Below, in pieces: positions 35,243-47,676 of a stretch of 64,000 bases of DNA. A program made the position numbers and the translations under genes. The DNA is taken from the NCBI GenBank assembly GCA_022376515.1, contig WTXI01000037.1:62001-126000 (forward strand), read 5' to 3'. Position 1 is the first letter of the stretch. The number at the start of each line of letters is the position of its first letter. Below the pieces are notes generated by a model. The model worked only from the letters and a program-made list of their open reading frames with translations, was not told where the DNA came from and made no database searches. This stretch comes from Lactifluus volemus. Taxonomy: Eukaryota > Basidiomycota > Agaricomycetes > Russulales > Russulaceae.

Positions 35243-37146
35243 AATTACTTGCGTTGACCCGTGCTTCGCACGGGGCTTCTTGTCATCGCAACGACCGACT
35301 CTTCACACCTAGACAAGCACCTAGATCAAGGGGTGCCCTCGTCAACAGTTGATGGACTGCTGCGATTGATGTTACTAGTAGGAGCAAATTGTTCTCAGTG
35401 GGTGACTCAGCATTTAGATGGTCGCAGTTGGGACCTTATCGGCACCCTCGAACTCGCCCACTTTCGCCCTTGAACTTCGTCTCCACTCCTGCCCTAAATA
35501 TCGACCCGATTGGGACGTCTCGACTCTATCAACCCGATGTCGCGCTCTCCCGCAAAACCAACATTCACCTCGATCACCGACTCCGACGCGTCCTCAGCTG
35601 AAGACATCAATCGGACAGCCTTTGAGGTGTATAGACTTACATATTGAGTATCTCCCACTGTTCGGACCTTCATAACAATGCTTACTTTTAGCCTACTTAC
35701 ATCTTTGAGCTCTCTTTTCAGATATTTCTACTATACCGGCGCTGCGAGACGACGCCTATGAACGCGCCATCATTTTCTCGTCACCCCTTTCCCCTTTTTC
35801 TACAAACTATCGAGCGACGTTGCGCGCGAGGCCAAACCACTCGGAGCGTTGCCGATGCAGCGCCTCCTCGGCTGAGGCCTTACATCCCCTTTTCTTTCGG
35901 ATCATTAAGTTTGTCTCGTCCCGTTTTCACTCTCGTCTTTCTCGATTCATCCTCGCTCGTCACAACTCCGGTCCCGACCCACGCGTTCGATAATCCAACG
36001 CGTCCACCTCTCGTCATTTCCCGATTCGATAAACGTGCCGCGGGCGTCTTCGTCGTTCCCGCGCACGTCCCTCCTAGTCTTTCTCGACTCACCTTGGCTT
36101 CCCTCGAACTCGTGCTCTCCGGGTATGTTCAATGTGGGCATTCACATCGAAAGCAATCGAACTGTCAAGCTGCATTTTCCATGCTGAATGAATAGGTCTA
36201 TTGGAAGAGATGAAGCTCCCATAAGTGAATCAGCGCATGGGCAGACAGAGCCTTAAATGACATGTGATGACGAAATGGCTGTTTGGGTAGCACGGAGTTC
36301 GGGCATAGATACCTCTTTGATGCCTGAGCTAAGACTTTTGTGAGTGATTTGCCTTCTCCGTACTCACTACTACCTCTGTGACTGCTTCTCTCAGATTCCC
36401 TTGTGTCAGCGGTGTACTACAGTAGACAATTAGCTCGCCTTACCTGAATGACAAATTAGTGACGATCATTCCAGCACTTACGCGACTCCCGCTAACATGT
36501 GTCTCGACAACATCAACAAGATTTGACCGCTCAAGCTGCACTGGGGATGTACCGCCTCGAGCACACGAAAGACCATTATTTCTCGCAAGTCCAAGTCAGC
36601 GAGTACTTCAAATTATCCGATTGTGTCTCGACAGAATTACATGTTAATAGTCGGGAGAGTACGTACAGCCCTGTCCCTCCATTTACGCCATAATAGTAGC
36701 TGTTGGGCGTAACTAATAAGCGCTCTCGAGAACTATCCCTATCGCTGCTCATCGCGGTGGACTTTGCTTTCGATGTTCCTCTACATCTTTGTATCGTTCG
36801 TTAGTACACTTGTACTTTATACGTGATACTTAATGATACTCAGAGTAGATGTGGCCTCTATCGCTGCCAGATAGGGGACCGTATTCTCATTGGCTCAGGG
36901 CTGTGGTGCACGTGGATCATGTGTCATTGACATGCATCGTGCGACCTCAACAGCACAGCCTCTCTGCGGCCCTCAGCTGAACTATCAAAACGTCTCTGTC
37001 GAAGAGCTCTCTCAGCTTTCTCGCAGGTACGTCCAGAATAGATCCCTCACTGAAATAGCAGGCTAAGCTAACTCCGTGCTTTCTAAGTTGAATTTCAAAC
37101 TGCCATTCATCTTCTCAACGAATAGGAGTTACTAGCATTGTCCTCT
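35243..37146. other. spacer I-J: inserted segment and promoter of J
   Basis: It begins with the same hairpin as after F (35259-35275) and the same roughly 900-bp unique segment (to about 36200), almost identical to 23804-24760. The leader of J then follows, with CACGTG at 36909-36914 and CATGTG at 36918-36923. No gene supported. Confidence 0.5.
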
Positions 37147-38651
37147 ATGCATCATCGGAAGGTGGTTCTTAATCAAAGAGATCCAGGTACGTCTCACGAC
37201 CATAGGCTGCCGCCGAAGCAATCACTCATTTGGATCGAGTAGACCCGACTTCTTTCCCACACGTGACAATCGGATCCCTCCCTGACAATGTCCTCTTGGA
37301 CATCTTCGACTTCTGTCAAATGCCTTGGTACTACTCCCGTCGATGGTGGATTGCGCTGGTGCACGTATGCCAAAGGTGGAGATATATCGTGTTTGAATCA
37401 CCGCTTCGTCTTGATTTGGAACTTAAATGCGATGCGACCACACCAGTGAAGAAGACTCTAGATGTCTGGCCACGCGGCATTCCTATCCTCATAAAGGAAT
37501 CGAGGTCGCAACTTCCTCTGAGTGGAGTTAACATTATTGCCGCACTCGAGCATCACGATCGCGTGTCCGAAATAGATCTCTATACAACAAGTGATCTATT
37601 GAAGCAACTCAACAAAGTGACGAAGAAGCCATATCCAGTCTTGACTCATCTTCGCCTTCATACTCGGAGGTCGGTACCCGTGCTTCGGGATACCTTTTTG
37701 GGTAGATCTGCCCCGCGTCTGGAGGATCTCAGCTTGATTGGTATTCCATTTCCGGCACTGCCACAATGGCTTCCATTTTGCCATAATCTCACCTTTGTTT
37801 ACCTCAAGAAGATACCCAATACCGGTTACGTTTCACCCGAAGCTATGGCCACAGCCCTATCTGCGTTGACAAAGCTTAAATTCGTTCACATTGGATTCGA
37901 ATCCCCAGCTTCTCGTCCTGATCCACTGGCAGGAAATAGATTTCCTTCTTCATTCATACGCGCTGTCCTCCCCGCTCTCACCCGTTTGGAGTTCCATGGT
38001 ACTACCGAGTACTTTGAGGATCTTGTGGCTCGGATTGACACTCCTGCTATTCTTACAGTCGATACATCATTCTTCAATCAGCTCGATTTTGACATGCCAC
38101 ATTTCCTCCAGTTTATTAGTCACACACAAATCCCCGGGTCCTTCGAGGAAGCGAAGCTGTCCTTTGTTCGTAAAAGCGCCTACATCAACGTTGGTCATCG
38201 TGACCCACTGGGAGGGAAGGAATTTCGGATCGTTCTGTCTATCGCGATATCGTGTCGTGCGTTGGATTTGCAGGTCTCGTGTCTAGCTCAAATATGCGAC
38301 AATATTTCGCCTTTCTTATCCAACGTACAACGGCTTCTCATCGCCACCAGTTACCTTGACGACGTAGTGTTTTCAGATTGGAAATACTACGTGGATAACC
38401 CCCAATGGCTGGAGATCTTCTATGCATTTTCGGCTTTGCAGTACGTGCAAATACCGCCCAGACTGGGTCAGATTATTGCATCTGCGCTGCTAGAGCTCAC
38501 TAGGGAAGGGGTCATGGACGCGTTGCCAATGCTGCGCCATCTCTACCTTCCACCCCCCTCTGAATCTACGCAGCAGGCTATAGAGCCATTCATTTCCTCG
38601 CGCCAGCGTTCCAATCACCCTGTCACTGTCCATCTCACAGAAATGGACTGA
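37147..38651 (+). CDS. F-box/LRR-like protein, array copy J
   Basis: Likely SCF substrate adaptor. Exon 1 is 37147-37186 (MHHRKVVLNQRDP), intron 37187-37242 and exon 2 37243-38651, giving 482 aa. The branch region reads CTCAT. The F-box-like motif SLPDNVLLDIFDFCQMP is followed by WWIALVHVCQRWRYIVF. LRR-like strands include PRLEDLSLIGIPFPALP and TFVYLKKI. There is a small insertion in the RPDPLAGNRFPSS loop, where most paralogs read RPDPxNRPPSS. The full-length HLTEMD C-terminus is present, so the truncated ends of neighbours I and K are not a property of this whole part of the array. Confidence 0.84.
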
Positions 38652-39942
38652 TTGTCAGGAGTCTGGACTATTTGTCGATGCATCGTCATCCATGTTCTCC
38701 GCTTCTCTTTTTGCTAGTACCTGTCTTCATAGCTGTTCCTCGCCCCTCCCTGTGATTGCCACCTCCCCACAACAGCTCTCTGCTGCTTCTTGTATTTTGA
38801 TGTACGATAATCGCGCGCCCTGTAATTTTGTGCCTCATGCTAGGAGAAATACAGATCAAGGTTGTCATTGCGTGTTATGGACCGACACCCGGGTGAGTCG
38901 GGCATCCGGCACACATGGCCATGTAATATTCGGTTGATCACCACGGCGAACTACTGAAGTCATTTCATGAGGAAACTTAGCTGCTCCTCTACAAAACATT
39001 TCGACGGGACACAAAAGTCTATTCAAGACAGGAAAGAGACAGAACGTAGAGGTAGCAGGTGGTCGTCGAGGAGGAGAACGTAACGAACCGAGGCCCATAT
39101 TGCTCGCCTTATCACAAACACTCCAACTCTAAGAGATTTAATGCTCATTATCTCACCAAATTTGATGCGACATGGACGCCCGTCCGGCACTAATGCACAG
39201 CCAGATTTCCCCTTCTGCAGCTGCGGGATCGCCTGTTGTCCGGAGCGTGCGCATAGCATACATTGCGATATATTGATAGGGTAGCCAAGCGTTCGGAGCA
39301 TGCCCCATTGCGCCCATAATCGATGAAGGTCACTTGGACGGGCGCACGGAAGGATCCCCAGAGGTTAGAACCAAAATATTGGAATTGAGTAGTATCGTAG
39401 CTGTTCGCACGTTTCTCACTGTGTCCGAGGTGAGGAACAATTCCCACTCAACACGACCTTCCTCACCACTTCATCTCGCTCTCTCGCCCTTACTTCCCTA
39501 ATACTATCATCTCTGGAAAATTTCCCATTTTCTGTCTACGTCATAATCCACTCGGGTGTCCATGCCAGCATTTCCGCTTCGTGACGAAACATCTCCGAGC
39601 TCGACGAGTCCTCGAGTGATGCCGCGGTGCACGTGCATCATGTGACCAGTATCAACCGTTGAGAAACCAGTTTCGGGGAAAAACCCCTATTTTTCCCGCA
39701 ACACTATCGCAATCACAGCCTCTCTGTGGCTCTCGACGCCCCTCAGCTGAATTGTCAACTTCTCTGTCATAGAGTTCTCTTTCTCACAGGTACGTCCAGA
39801 TCCTAATCCATCGCTGCAATAGCAATAAGCTCACTCCATCCTTGCGAAGTTGAATTTTGAACTATTAACAGTCACACTCGATAGCCCATTAAATATCTAT
39901 CTTCTCAACAAATAAGAGTTACTAGGGAAAGGACAGGTCATT
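38652..39942. other. spacer J-K (shortest of the array)
   Basis: 3' UTR of J, minus-strand relic (about 39150-39440), an imperfect dyad (GTGAGGAACAATTCCCAC, 39430-39447). After CTCGAGTGATGCC at 39612 about 1 kb of promoter present in other units is missing: the text jumps to the CACGTG block (39630-39635) and the leader intron. K may therefore have a shorter promoter. Confidence 0.5.
39150..39447 (-). pseudogene. decayed minus-strand companion ORF, unit J (internally deleted)
   Basis: Open on the minus strand from 39447 to 39190: NSYDTTQFQYFGSNLWGSFR is fused to VQVTFIDYGRNGACSERL. The same internal deletion as in unit D joins the two blocks, so D and J share an ancestor for this part. Confidence 0.4.
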
Positions 39943-41420
39943 ATGGATCATTGGACGGCGCGTAGTATTAGTCAAAAACGACCGGGTACGTCTTATGAGC
40001 ATAAGCCGCCGCTGAAGCAATCACTCACTTGGATCGAGTAGACCCGATTTCATTCCCACGCGTGACTATCGGATCGCTCCCTGACAATGTCCTCCTGGAC
40101 GTCTTCGACTTCTGTCGAATACACTCTTCTCGAAGGTGGCAATCGTGGCATGTGCTGCTGCACGTATGCCGAAGGTGGAGATACATCGTGCTTGAATCAC
40201 CGCTTCGTCTTCATTTGCAACTTGTATGCAATGCGTTCATACCCGTGAAGAGGATGCTAGATGCCTGGCCACGCAGCATTCCTATCGTCATAGAGGAATC
40301 GAGACCGAGACTCCCTCGGAGTGGAGCCAACATTATTGCCGCGCTCAAGCATCACGATCGCGTGTCTCTAATCAATCTCGATACAACGAGTACTGTATTG
40401 AAGGGACTCTACACAGTGATGACGAAGAAGCCATATCCAGTGTTGACACAACTTCGCCTTCATATTTCAAATTCGAAATCCGCACCGGTACTTCGCGATA
40501 CCTTTCTTGGTGGATCTGCCCCGCGTCTCGAGTATCTCGACTTGACTGGTATTCCATTTCCGGCACTACCAAAATTTCTTCCATCTTGCCATAATCTTGC
40601 CGATATTCTCCTCAAGAAGATACCCAATACCGGCTACTTTTCACCCGAAGCTATGGCCACAGCCCTATCCGCGTTGACTAAGCTTAAATACATCCAAATT
40701 GAATTCGAATCACCAAATTCTTGTCCTGATCCAAGGAATGGACCTCCCACTTCATTTACACGCGCCGTCCTCCCCTCTCTCACCCGTTTGGAGTTCCATG
40801 GTACTAGCGAGTACTTTGAGGATCTTGTGGCTCGGATCGACACTCCTGCTATCATTACAGCCGAGACATCATTCTTCGATCGGCTCAATTTTTCCATTCC
40901 ACATTTCCTCCAGTTTATCAGTCGCACACAAATCCCCGAGTCCTTAGAGGGAACGAAGCTGAACTTCGTTGGTACAAGCGTCTACATCCACGTTGGTCAT
41001 CGTGATCCACCGATAGGGAAGGAATTTCGGATGGCTCTGGGTATCTCGTTTTCGTTGCGTTCGCCGATTCCGGAAAGCGTGCGTCTAGCTCAAATCTGCG
41101 GCAAGATTTCGCCTATCTTAACCAATGTAGAGCGGCTTTTATTCGCTACCAGGCCCCCTGGGTACGAGAGTAAGAAAACGGATGCAGTATTTCCAGATTG
41201 GAAAGACTACGTGGATAACCCCCAATGGCTGGAGCTCTTTCACGCAATTTCGGCTTTGCAGTACATGTACAAGCCTATACCGCCCAGAGTGGGTGAGATT
41301 ATTGCATCTGCGCTGCTAGAGCTCACTGGGAAAAGGGTCATGGACGCGTTGCCTATGCTACATGTTACAAAATTCGGAAATAACATTATAATATATTATG
41401 ATGATGTTCTTGTTATATAA
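39943..41420 (+). CDS. F-box/LRR-like protein with altered C-terminus, copy K
   Basis: Likely SCF substrate adaptor, closest to F and I. Exon 1 is 39943-39985 (MDHWTARSISQKRP), intron 39986-40041 and exon 2 40042-41420, giving 473 aa. It has a single RRWQSWHVLLHVCRRW, so it lacks the 13-residue duplication of F and I. After ALPML the reading runs into inserted sequence (HVTKFGNNIIIYYDDVLVI). The original tail-coding sequence is still present downstream at 41526-41643, but cut off by about 165 bp of insertion. K therefore shows the first state of the event that altered F and I. Confidence 0.82.
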
Positions 41421-41525
41421 AAATATACATTTTTTATATCTTCTCACAGGTGTGAAACCACTTTGCAAGCATTATTGCTATATGTTTTCTCTGACTTTTT
41501 TGGGGGCTTTTTGGTTTCCTTTATG
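41361..41525 (+). mobile_element. short insertion in the 3' end of copy K
   Basis: About 165 bp, rich in A/T (TTATATAAAAATATAC, long T runs), splits the normal codons for MLxHLYLP. The inserted text begins about TGTTACAAAATTCGG and ends about CCTTTATGACA. The right side then continues with CCACCTCTACCTTCC of the normal gene. The first 50 bp also occur at the same place in F and I. The TGT..ACA ends and the ACA shared with the left flank would fit a small transposon, but the class is not clear. Confidence 0.5.
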
Positions 41526-41643
41526 ACACCACCTCTACCTTCCACCCCCCTCTGCATCCACGCAGCAAGCAATACAGCCATTCATTTCCTCGCGCCAGTG
41601 TTCCAATCACCCTGTCACTGTCCATCTCACCGAAATGGACTGA
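41526..41643 (+). pseudogene. orphan C-terminal coding segment of copy K
   Basis: It matches the last about 39 codons of the other copies (HLYLPPPSASTQQAIQPFIS, then SSRQ and HLTEMD-type end). It is separated from K by the insertion and out of its reading, and is followed by the normal 3' UTR. Confidence 0.75.
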
Positions 41644-42139
41644 TAGTCCGGTGTCTGGATTAACGTTGATGGGTCCTCATCAATGCTCTTTTTAGTAGTA
41701 CCTGTCTTTATAACTGTTCCCCACCCCTCCCAGTGTTTACCACTTTTCCACATCGCTACTTCTTATATTTTGATGTGCAATAAACAGGCGGTGCGCACTT
41801 TGGTGCCTCAAGACAGGAGAAATATTGACCAAGGGTTTTGTTCCATATCATGGACTGACATCAGGGAGAGTCAGGAATAAACAGCTGCCCATTGCTGGCA
41901 CAACTGGGCACGTAATATTTGGTTGATGATCGCCATGACGAACTACTGTAGTCATTTCAGGAGAAATTTAGCAGCTCCTCTACAATACACTGCAGACGTT
42001 TTACTGGGATACAAAAGTGTATTCAAGGTATGAAAAACGGAGCATGGAGGTAAAAGGCTGTCGAGGAAGAGGAGAAAGTAACGAAGTGAGGTCCATATTG
42101 CTCGCCTTACCACGAACACTCGAACTGTAAGCTCTAATT

Positions 42140-42400
42140 CTCATTTATCTCACCAAATTTGATGCAGTATGGCAGCTCGTCCTGCAAAAGTGCAAAGTGG
42201 GATTTCCCCTTCGGTGATTGCGGGGTCGCCCCCTTGATACGTTGTCCAGGAGAGCGCGCATCGCCTGGGTCGCGAAGTATTGATGCGATGCCCAAGCATT
42301 CGGAGCGTCCCTTAATCTCCCATTGCAACCCGGAATCGATGCAGGTCGTCTTGTACTAGGTGCTGTCGTAGTATCGAAGCGCCGTATTTACACTAGAGAA
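42140..42400 (-). pseudogene. decayed minus-strand companion ORF, unit K
   Basis: Only the downstream block of the companion ORF remains; homologous nucleotide text to 27715-27980 can be followed, with frameshifts. No open reading frame of useful length. Confidence 0.3.
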
Positions 42401-42683
42401 GAAGACAGAATGCGTTGGTAGAGCGGAGATCGGAGACGAGCTCATGATCGGGGATGATACCGAGCGAGAGTGGGTAGAACTTGAAAGCTTAAACATGGCA
42501 GCCGAGAAGCTGTTGCGTGAGTTTGAAAGTCGTGAAATGCGCTAACGATGCTATATCGAGAGATGCATCCTCGGAAGAACGTCGTCGTATAGGCAGGGCG
42601 TCTGTTGGAATGGCAAGGGCATGTGGAGTTTTCAAGAACAAGAACCGAATGCCCAGGAGATGCACCACTCATCTGTCTGGGGT

Positions 42684-42717
42684 GCACGTGCATGTGAGTC
42701 ATGTGACATGCACGTGC
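42684..42717. promoter_or_regulatory. 12-bp inverted repeat with CACGTG, upstream of L
   Basis: GCACGTGCATGT (42684-42695) and its exact complement ACATGCACGTGC (42706-42717) are separated by 10 bp. Each arm contains a CACGTG E-box. Other units have CACGTG followed by CATGTG but not this full dyad. Confidence 0.55.
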
Positions 42718-42955
42718 GACCGACCACGTAGCGTTGCGCGTTTCACCTCGCGGTTGCGACATTCCTCAGCTCAATTGTCAATGTCTCTGTCGAGGAGGTC
42801 TCTTTCTCGCAGGTATGTCTAGATCCTGACCCATCACTGCAATAGCAGTCTAAGCTAACTCTGTCCTTGCGAAGTTGAATTTCGAACTACTAGCAGTCAC
42901 ACTCGATATCCATCTTCTCAACGAACGAGAGTTACTAGGGAGCGGACGGGTCATT

Positions 42956-44463
42956 ATGCGTCATCGGAAGGCACGTAGTATTAATAAAAAACGACCAGGT
43001 ACGTCTCATGACCATAGGCTGCCGCTGAAGCAATCACTCACTTGGATCGAGTAGGCCTCATTTCTTTCCCACGCGTGACAATCGAATCCCTCCCTGACGA
43101 TGTCCTCCTGGACGTCTTCGAGTTCTGTCAAATGCTCTCCTCTCGAAGGTGGCATGGACTGGTGCACGTATGCCGAAGGTGGAGATACATCGTATTTGGA
43201 TCACCGCTTCGTCTTCATTTGCGACTTGTATGCAATGCGAACACACCCGTGAAGGAGACGCTAAATGTCTGGCCACGCGGCCTTCCTATCATCATACTGG
43301 AATCGAGACCAAGACTCCCTCTGAGTGGAGCTAACATTATTTCCGCACTCGAGCATCACGATCGCGTGTCTGAAATCGGTCTCAATATCAAAAGTACTCT
43401 ATTGAAGCGACTCTGCAAAGTGATGAAGAAACCGTATCCAGTTTTAACACGTCTTCGCCTTCATATTCAGAGGTCAGTGGCACAGGCGCTTCGCGATAGC
43501 TTTTTGGTTGGACCCGCCCCGCTTCTACAGGATCTCGACTTGTTTGGTATTCCATTTCCGGCACTACCAAAATTTCTTTCATTTTGCCATGACCTTGTCG
43601 ATGTTCAACTCGGTAAGATACCCAATACCGGTTACTTTTCACCCGAAGCTATGGCCACAGCCCTATCCGCGTTGACTAAGCTTAACGACCTTTACATCGG
43701 ATTCGAATCCCCAGCTTCTTTCCCTGATCCACGAAACCGACCTCCGACTTCATTGACACGCGTCGTCCTCCCCGCTCTCACCCGTTTCGGGTTCCACGGT
43801 GCTAGCGAGTACTTTGAAGATCTTGTAGCTCGGATCGACACTCCTTCTATTATTTATATTGCGACATGGTTCTTCAATCGGCTCGATTTTGACATTCCAC
43901 ATTTCCTCCAGTTTATCTGTCGCACACAGATTCTCAGATCCTTTGAGGAAGCGAAGCTGTGCTTTGTTGACGAAGGCGCCTATATCCACGTTGGTCATCG
44001 TGATCCACCGGAAGCGAAGGAACTTCGGATTGCTCTGTCTATCGCGATATCTTGTCATGTGTTGGATTGGCAAGTTGCATGTCTAGCTCGAATATGCGGC
44101 AATATTTCGCCATTCTTATCCAATGTAGAACGGCTTCTCATCGCTACCAGCCACCCTAACGATGCAGTGTTTTCAGATTGGAAAGACTACGTGGATAACC
44201 CCCAATGGTTGGAGATCTTCCATGCATTTTCGGCTTTGCAGCACATGCGTATACCGCCCAAACTGGGTGAGATTATTGCATCTGCGTTGCAAGAGCTCAC
44301 TGGGGAAAGGGTCATGGACGCCTTGCCTATGTTGCATCATCTCTACCTACACCCCCGCTCTGTATCCATACCGCAAGCTATCGAACCATTCATTTCCTCG
44401 CGGCAGCGTTCCAATTGCCCTGTCACGGTCCATGTTACTGAGGGATACTGGGATCCAAATTAA
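42956..44463 (+). CDS. F-box/LRR-like protein, array copy L
   Basis: Likely SCF substrate adaptor. Exon 1 is 42956-42998 (MRHRKARSINKKRP), intron 42999-43054 and exon 2 43055-44463, giving 483 aa. The F-box-like motif is ESLPDDVLLDVFEFCQM followed by GLVHVCRRWRYIVF. The LRR-like region differs at APLLQDLDLFGIPFPALP and YIATWFFNRLDFD. The last residues are HVTEGYWDPN, an end different from both the HLTEMD type and the inserted type; it arises from base changes near the stop. A 12-bp inverted repeat with CACGTG lies upstream at 42684-42717. Confidence 0.84.
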
Positions 44464-46156
44464 TGCTGATGGGTCTTTATCAATACTCTCTACTTCTCAT
44501 ATTGCTAGTACCTGTCGTTATAACCGTTCCCCACCGGCTGCCACCTCCCTACAGCAGCTCTCTGCTGCTCCTTGTGTTTTGACGTACGACAATCAGGATA
44601 ATGCATTCCATGACTTTGATCACAACATCGGTCGGTTCACGAAACGAATAATCACTCTTCTTCTCCATGTCTTTACCAATCAACGTCGTCGTTGCGTGTT
44701 ATGGACTGCCTCGGACACCGGGGTGAGTCAGGCATAAACAACCGTCGCACAACTGGCCATATTGATCGCCACAGCGGACTACTGTAGTCATTTCAAGAGA
44801 CATTTAGCAGCCCCTCTGCGAAACACTGCGGACGATTTGTAGGGACACAAAAGACTTTTCAAGACATGAAAAAGACGGAAAAACGTGGGGGTGGTCGACA
44901 CAAGGCCTACGGACTCGGGTGTCTGGAGGTTGTAATGAGGAGAGATCACACTGGCATCCGTGAGGGTCTGGCGTGCGGTGACGGTAGCGCGCATTGCATT
45001 TCCTTGTAAACGCGTGTTCAGTAACGAGTCAGAAGGATCCCCTGCAGTGCATGAACTCGGGCGGTTGGCCAGACGGAGCGCGGTAAACTGGGGGCCGGTC
45101 ATCCCGCGTCCCGGCCAGCGTTCCAATTCGGTTACCGTGACGGTATCGTTACCTCTGCCTCTACATGGCACAATTTTTTGTCTACGTTGCCACCTGGGTA
45201 TCCATGGCCAGCATTTCTGCTTTGTCACGAGAATCTCCTTGAGTCGACGTGATTCCCTTCAGGTAGGATCTCATCTCTTTCTCTTTCATTTTCTCGTTTT
45301 CCCCTGTCGCGTGTGAATGTGATAGTCACTCGCAATCCCCACTATCGTTGGCCTCACTCTTTCATGTCTTTCCCTCCTTTTGATGGCAACTCTTGATAGT
45401 GGCAATGGTAGTTCGGGGCATATTTACTGCCCCTCGAGAATCAAAAGTTTAGTAGTGTCCAGAGCTAGTAGAATGTCCAAACAGTGGTGTCTCTGCGAAA
45501 CGACGATTGTGAGTGTGCTGTAATCCACACCACCTTAACAACTGAACGCCCCTCTCAAATTCCAGCACTTGAGGCGTAATCCGACCACCACTGGCATACA
45601 TATCAGCAACACTTACTTGTTGGCGTTGTCAGGCGTCGCCCTCTATACCTCAGGCTCCTCTGTTGAGGGTTGCACTGTCCCTCCACTTATGTGGAAAGAT
45701 GGCTGTTGGGTCTAACTAATAAGCGCTCTCGAGAACTACCCTATCCCTACTCAACGCGGTGGACTCTGCCTTCAATGTTCCTCCTTATCGGGGACATCTT
45801 TGTATCGTTCGTTACCGTTGTAAATCATGTACTATACTTAATGATACTCAGAATGGCATCGCTGTCAGAATGTGATGACCGTGTTTGGGCCTAGCGGTGC
45901 ATGTACATCATGTGACCTGCATGGCAACCAACAGCGTCTCTGCAGCCCTCGACATCACTCAGCTGAACAGTCAACGTCTCTGTCGAAGTGATCTCTTTCT
46001 TGCAGGTACGTCCAGATCCTTATTTCTCACTGCAATAGTAGTCTATGCTAACTCTGTCCTTTGTAAGTTGAATTTCAAATTACAAGCAGTCACGGTTGAC
46101 AGCCCATTAACTATCAATCTTCTCAACGAAAGCTACGAGGGAAAGGGCATGTCATT
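44464..46156. other. spacer L-M
   Basis: 3' UTR of L with a rearranged middle, then the GATCACACTGG block (44940-45000) and a promoter more like that of A and B (GTGACGGTATCG.., CATACATATCAGCAACAC). The CACGTG element is degraded; only CATGTG at 45909-45914 is left. The companion ORF relic is missing. No gene supported. Confidence 0.5.
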
Positions 46157-47676
46157 ATGCGTCACCGGAAAGCACGTATTAATCCAAGGCGGCTGGGTAC
46201 GTCCCAGTCTCATGACCATACGCCGCCGCTCAAGCAACCACTTACTTGGATCGAGTAGACCCGATTTCTTTCCCACGCGTGACAATCGGATCCCTCCCTG
46301 ACAATGTCCTCCTGGACATCTTCGACTTCTGTCAAATGCCTTCGTACGAACCCCCCCAATGGTGGCATGCACTTGTGCATGTATGCCGAAGGTGGAGGTA
46401 CATCCTGTTTGATTCACCGCTTCGTCTTCATTTGCAACTTGTATGCAATGCGAGCACACCCGTGAAGAAGGCGCTAGATGTCTGGCCACGCGGCTTTCCT
46501 ATCGTCATAGAGGAATCGAGATTGCGACTCCCTCTGAGTGGAGCTAACATTATTTCCGCACTCGAGCATCACGATCGCGTGTCCGAAATCATTCTCAATA
46601 CAACCAATACCCTATTGAAGCGACTCTACAAAGTGATGAAGAAGCCGTATCCAGCCTTGACACGTCTTCGCCTTAATAATTGGAGGTCGGCCCCGGTACT
46701 TCGCGATACCTTTTTGGGCGGATCTGCCCCGCGTCTAAAGGGTCTCAGCTTGATTGGTATTCCATTTCCGGCACTACCAAAGTTTCTTCCGCTTTCCCAT
46801 GATCTTGTCGATATCCAACTCAGGAACATACCCAATACCGGCTACTTTTCACCCATAGCTATGGCTATGGCCCTGTCCGCGTTGACTAACCTTAAAGACA
46901 TTTACATTGGATTTGAATCCCCAGCTTATCGTCCTGAGCCAACAAATAGACATCCGTCTTCATTGACACGTATCGTCCTCCCCGCTCTCACTCGCTTCGG
47001 GTTCCACGGTGCTAGCGAATACTTTGAGGATCTCGTGGCTCGGATCGACACTCCTGCTATTATTTCCGTCTCCACATGGTTCTTCAATCAGCTCGATTTT
47101 GACATTCCCCATTTCCTCCAGTTTATCGGTCGTACACAGATCCCCGAGTGCTTCGAGGAAGCGAAGCTGTACTTTGTTGGTGAAAGCGTCTACATCCACG
47201 TTGGTCATCGTGTTCCACCAGGAGGGAAGGAACTTCGAATCGCTCTATCTATCACGATATCGTGCCATGCGTTGGATTGGCAAGTTGGGTGCCTAGCTCA
47301 AATATGCGGCACGATTTCGCCTTTCTTATCCAATGTAAAACGGCTTCTCATCTCTACCAGTTCCTTTGACAACGGGAGTACAACCAATGTAGTGTTTTCA
47401 GATTGGAAAGACTACGTGGATAACCCCCAATGGCTGGAGATCTTCCATGCATTTCCTGCTTTGCAGCACATGCGTATACCGCCCAAACTGGGTGAGATTA
47501 TTGCATCTGCGCTGCAAGAGCTCACTGGGGAAAGGGTCATGGAAGTCCTGCCTCTGCTGCACCATCTCTACCTTCCATCCAGCTCCGCATCCACGCAGCT
47601 TGCAATGCAGCCATTCGTGTCCTCGCGCCAGTGTTCCGATCACCCCATCACTGTTCATATAACAGAAACAGATTGA
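46157..47676 (+). CDS. F-box/LRR-like protein, array copy M
   Basis: Likely SCF substrate adaptor. Exon 1 is 46157-46196 (MRHRKARINPRRL), intron 46197-46258 (62 nt, the longest of the set, with CTTAC before the acceptor) and exon 2 46259-47676, giving 485 aa. The F-box-like motif is SLPDNVLLDIFDFCQMP, then WWHALVHVCRRWRYILF. Variable strands include KGLSLIGI, VDIQLRNI and KDIYIGFES. The framework MATAL reads MAMAL here. The C-terminus is HITETD. The next gene downstream on the same strand is the heme-thiolate peroxidase. Confidence 0.84.

Larger units (their letters stand above)
31730..36720 (+). repeat. segmental duplication, right copy (contains copy I)
   Basis: Right partner of the duplicated segment at 20.4-25.3 kb. 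It carries copy I and the same insertion-derived tail and 3' non-coding stretch (35243-36200). It keeps the GTGGGAACAATTCCCAC dyad at 32398-32414, which is deleted in the left copy, so the right copy is the more complete one here. Confidence 0.8.
41644..42955. other. spacer K-L
   Basis: 3' UTR of K, minus-strand relic (about 42140-42400), then about 300 bp of unique DNA (42430-42680) in place of the usual promoter block, and the palindrome at 42684-42717 just before the leader intron of L. Confidence 0.5.
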
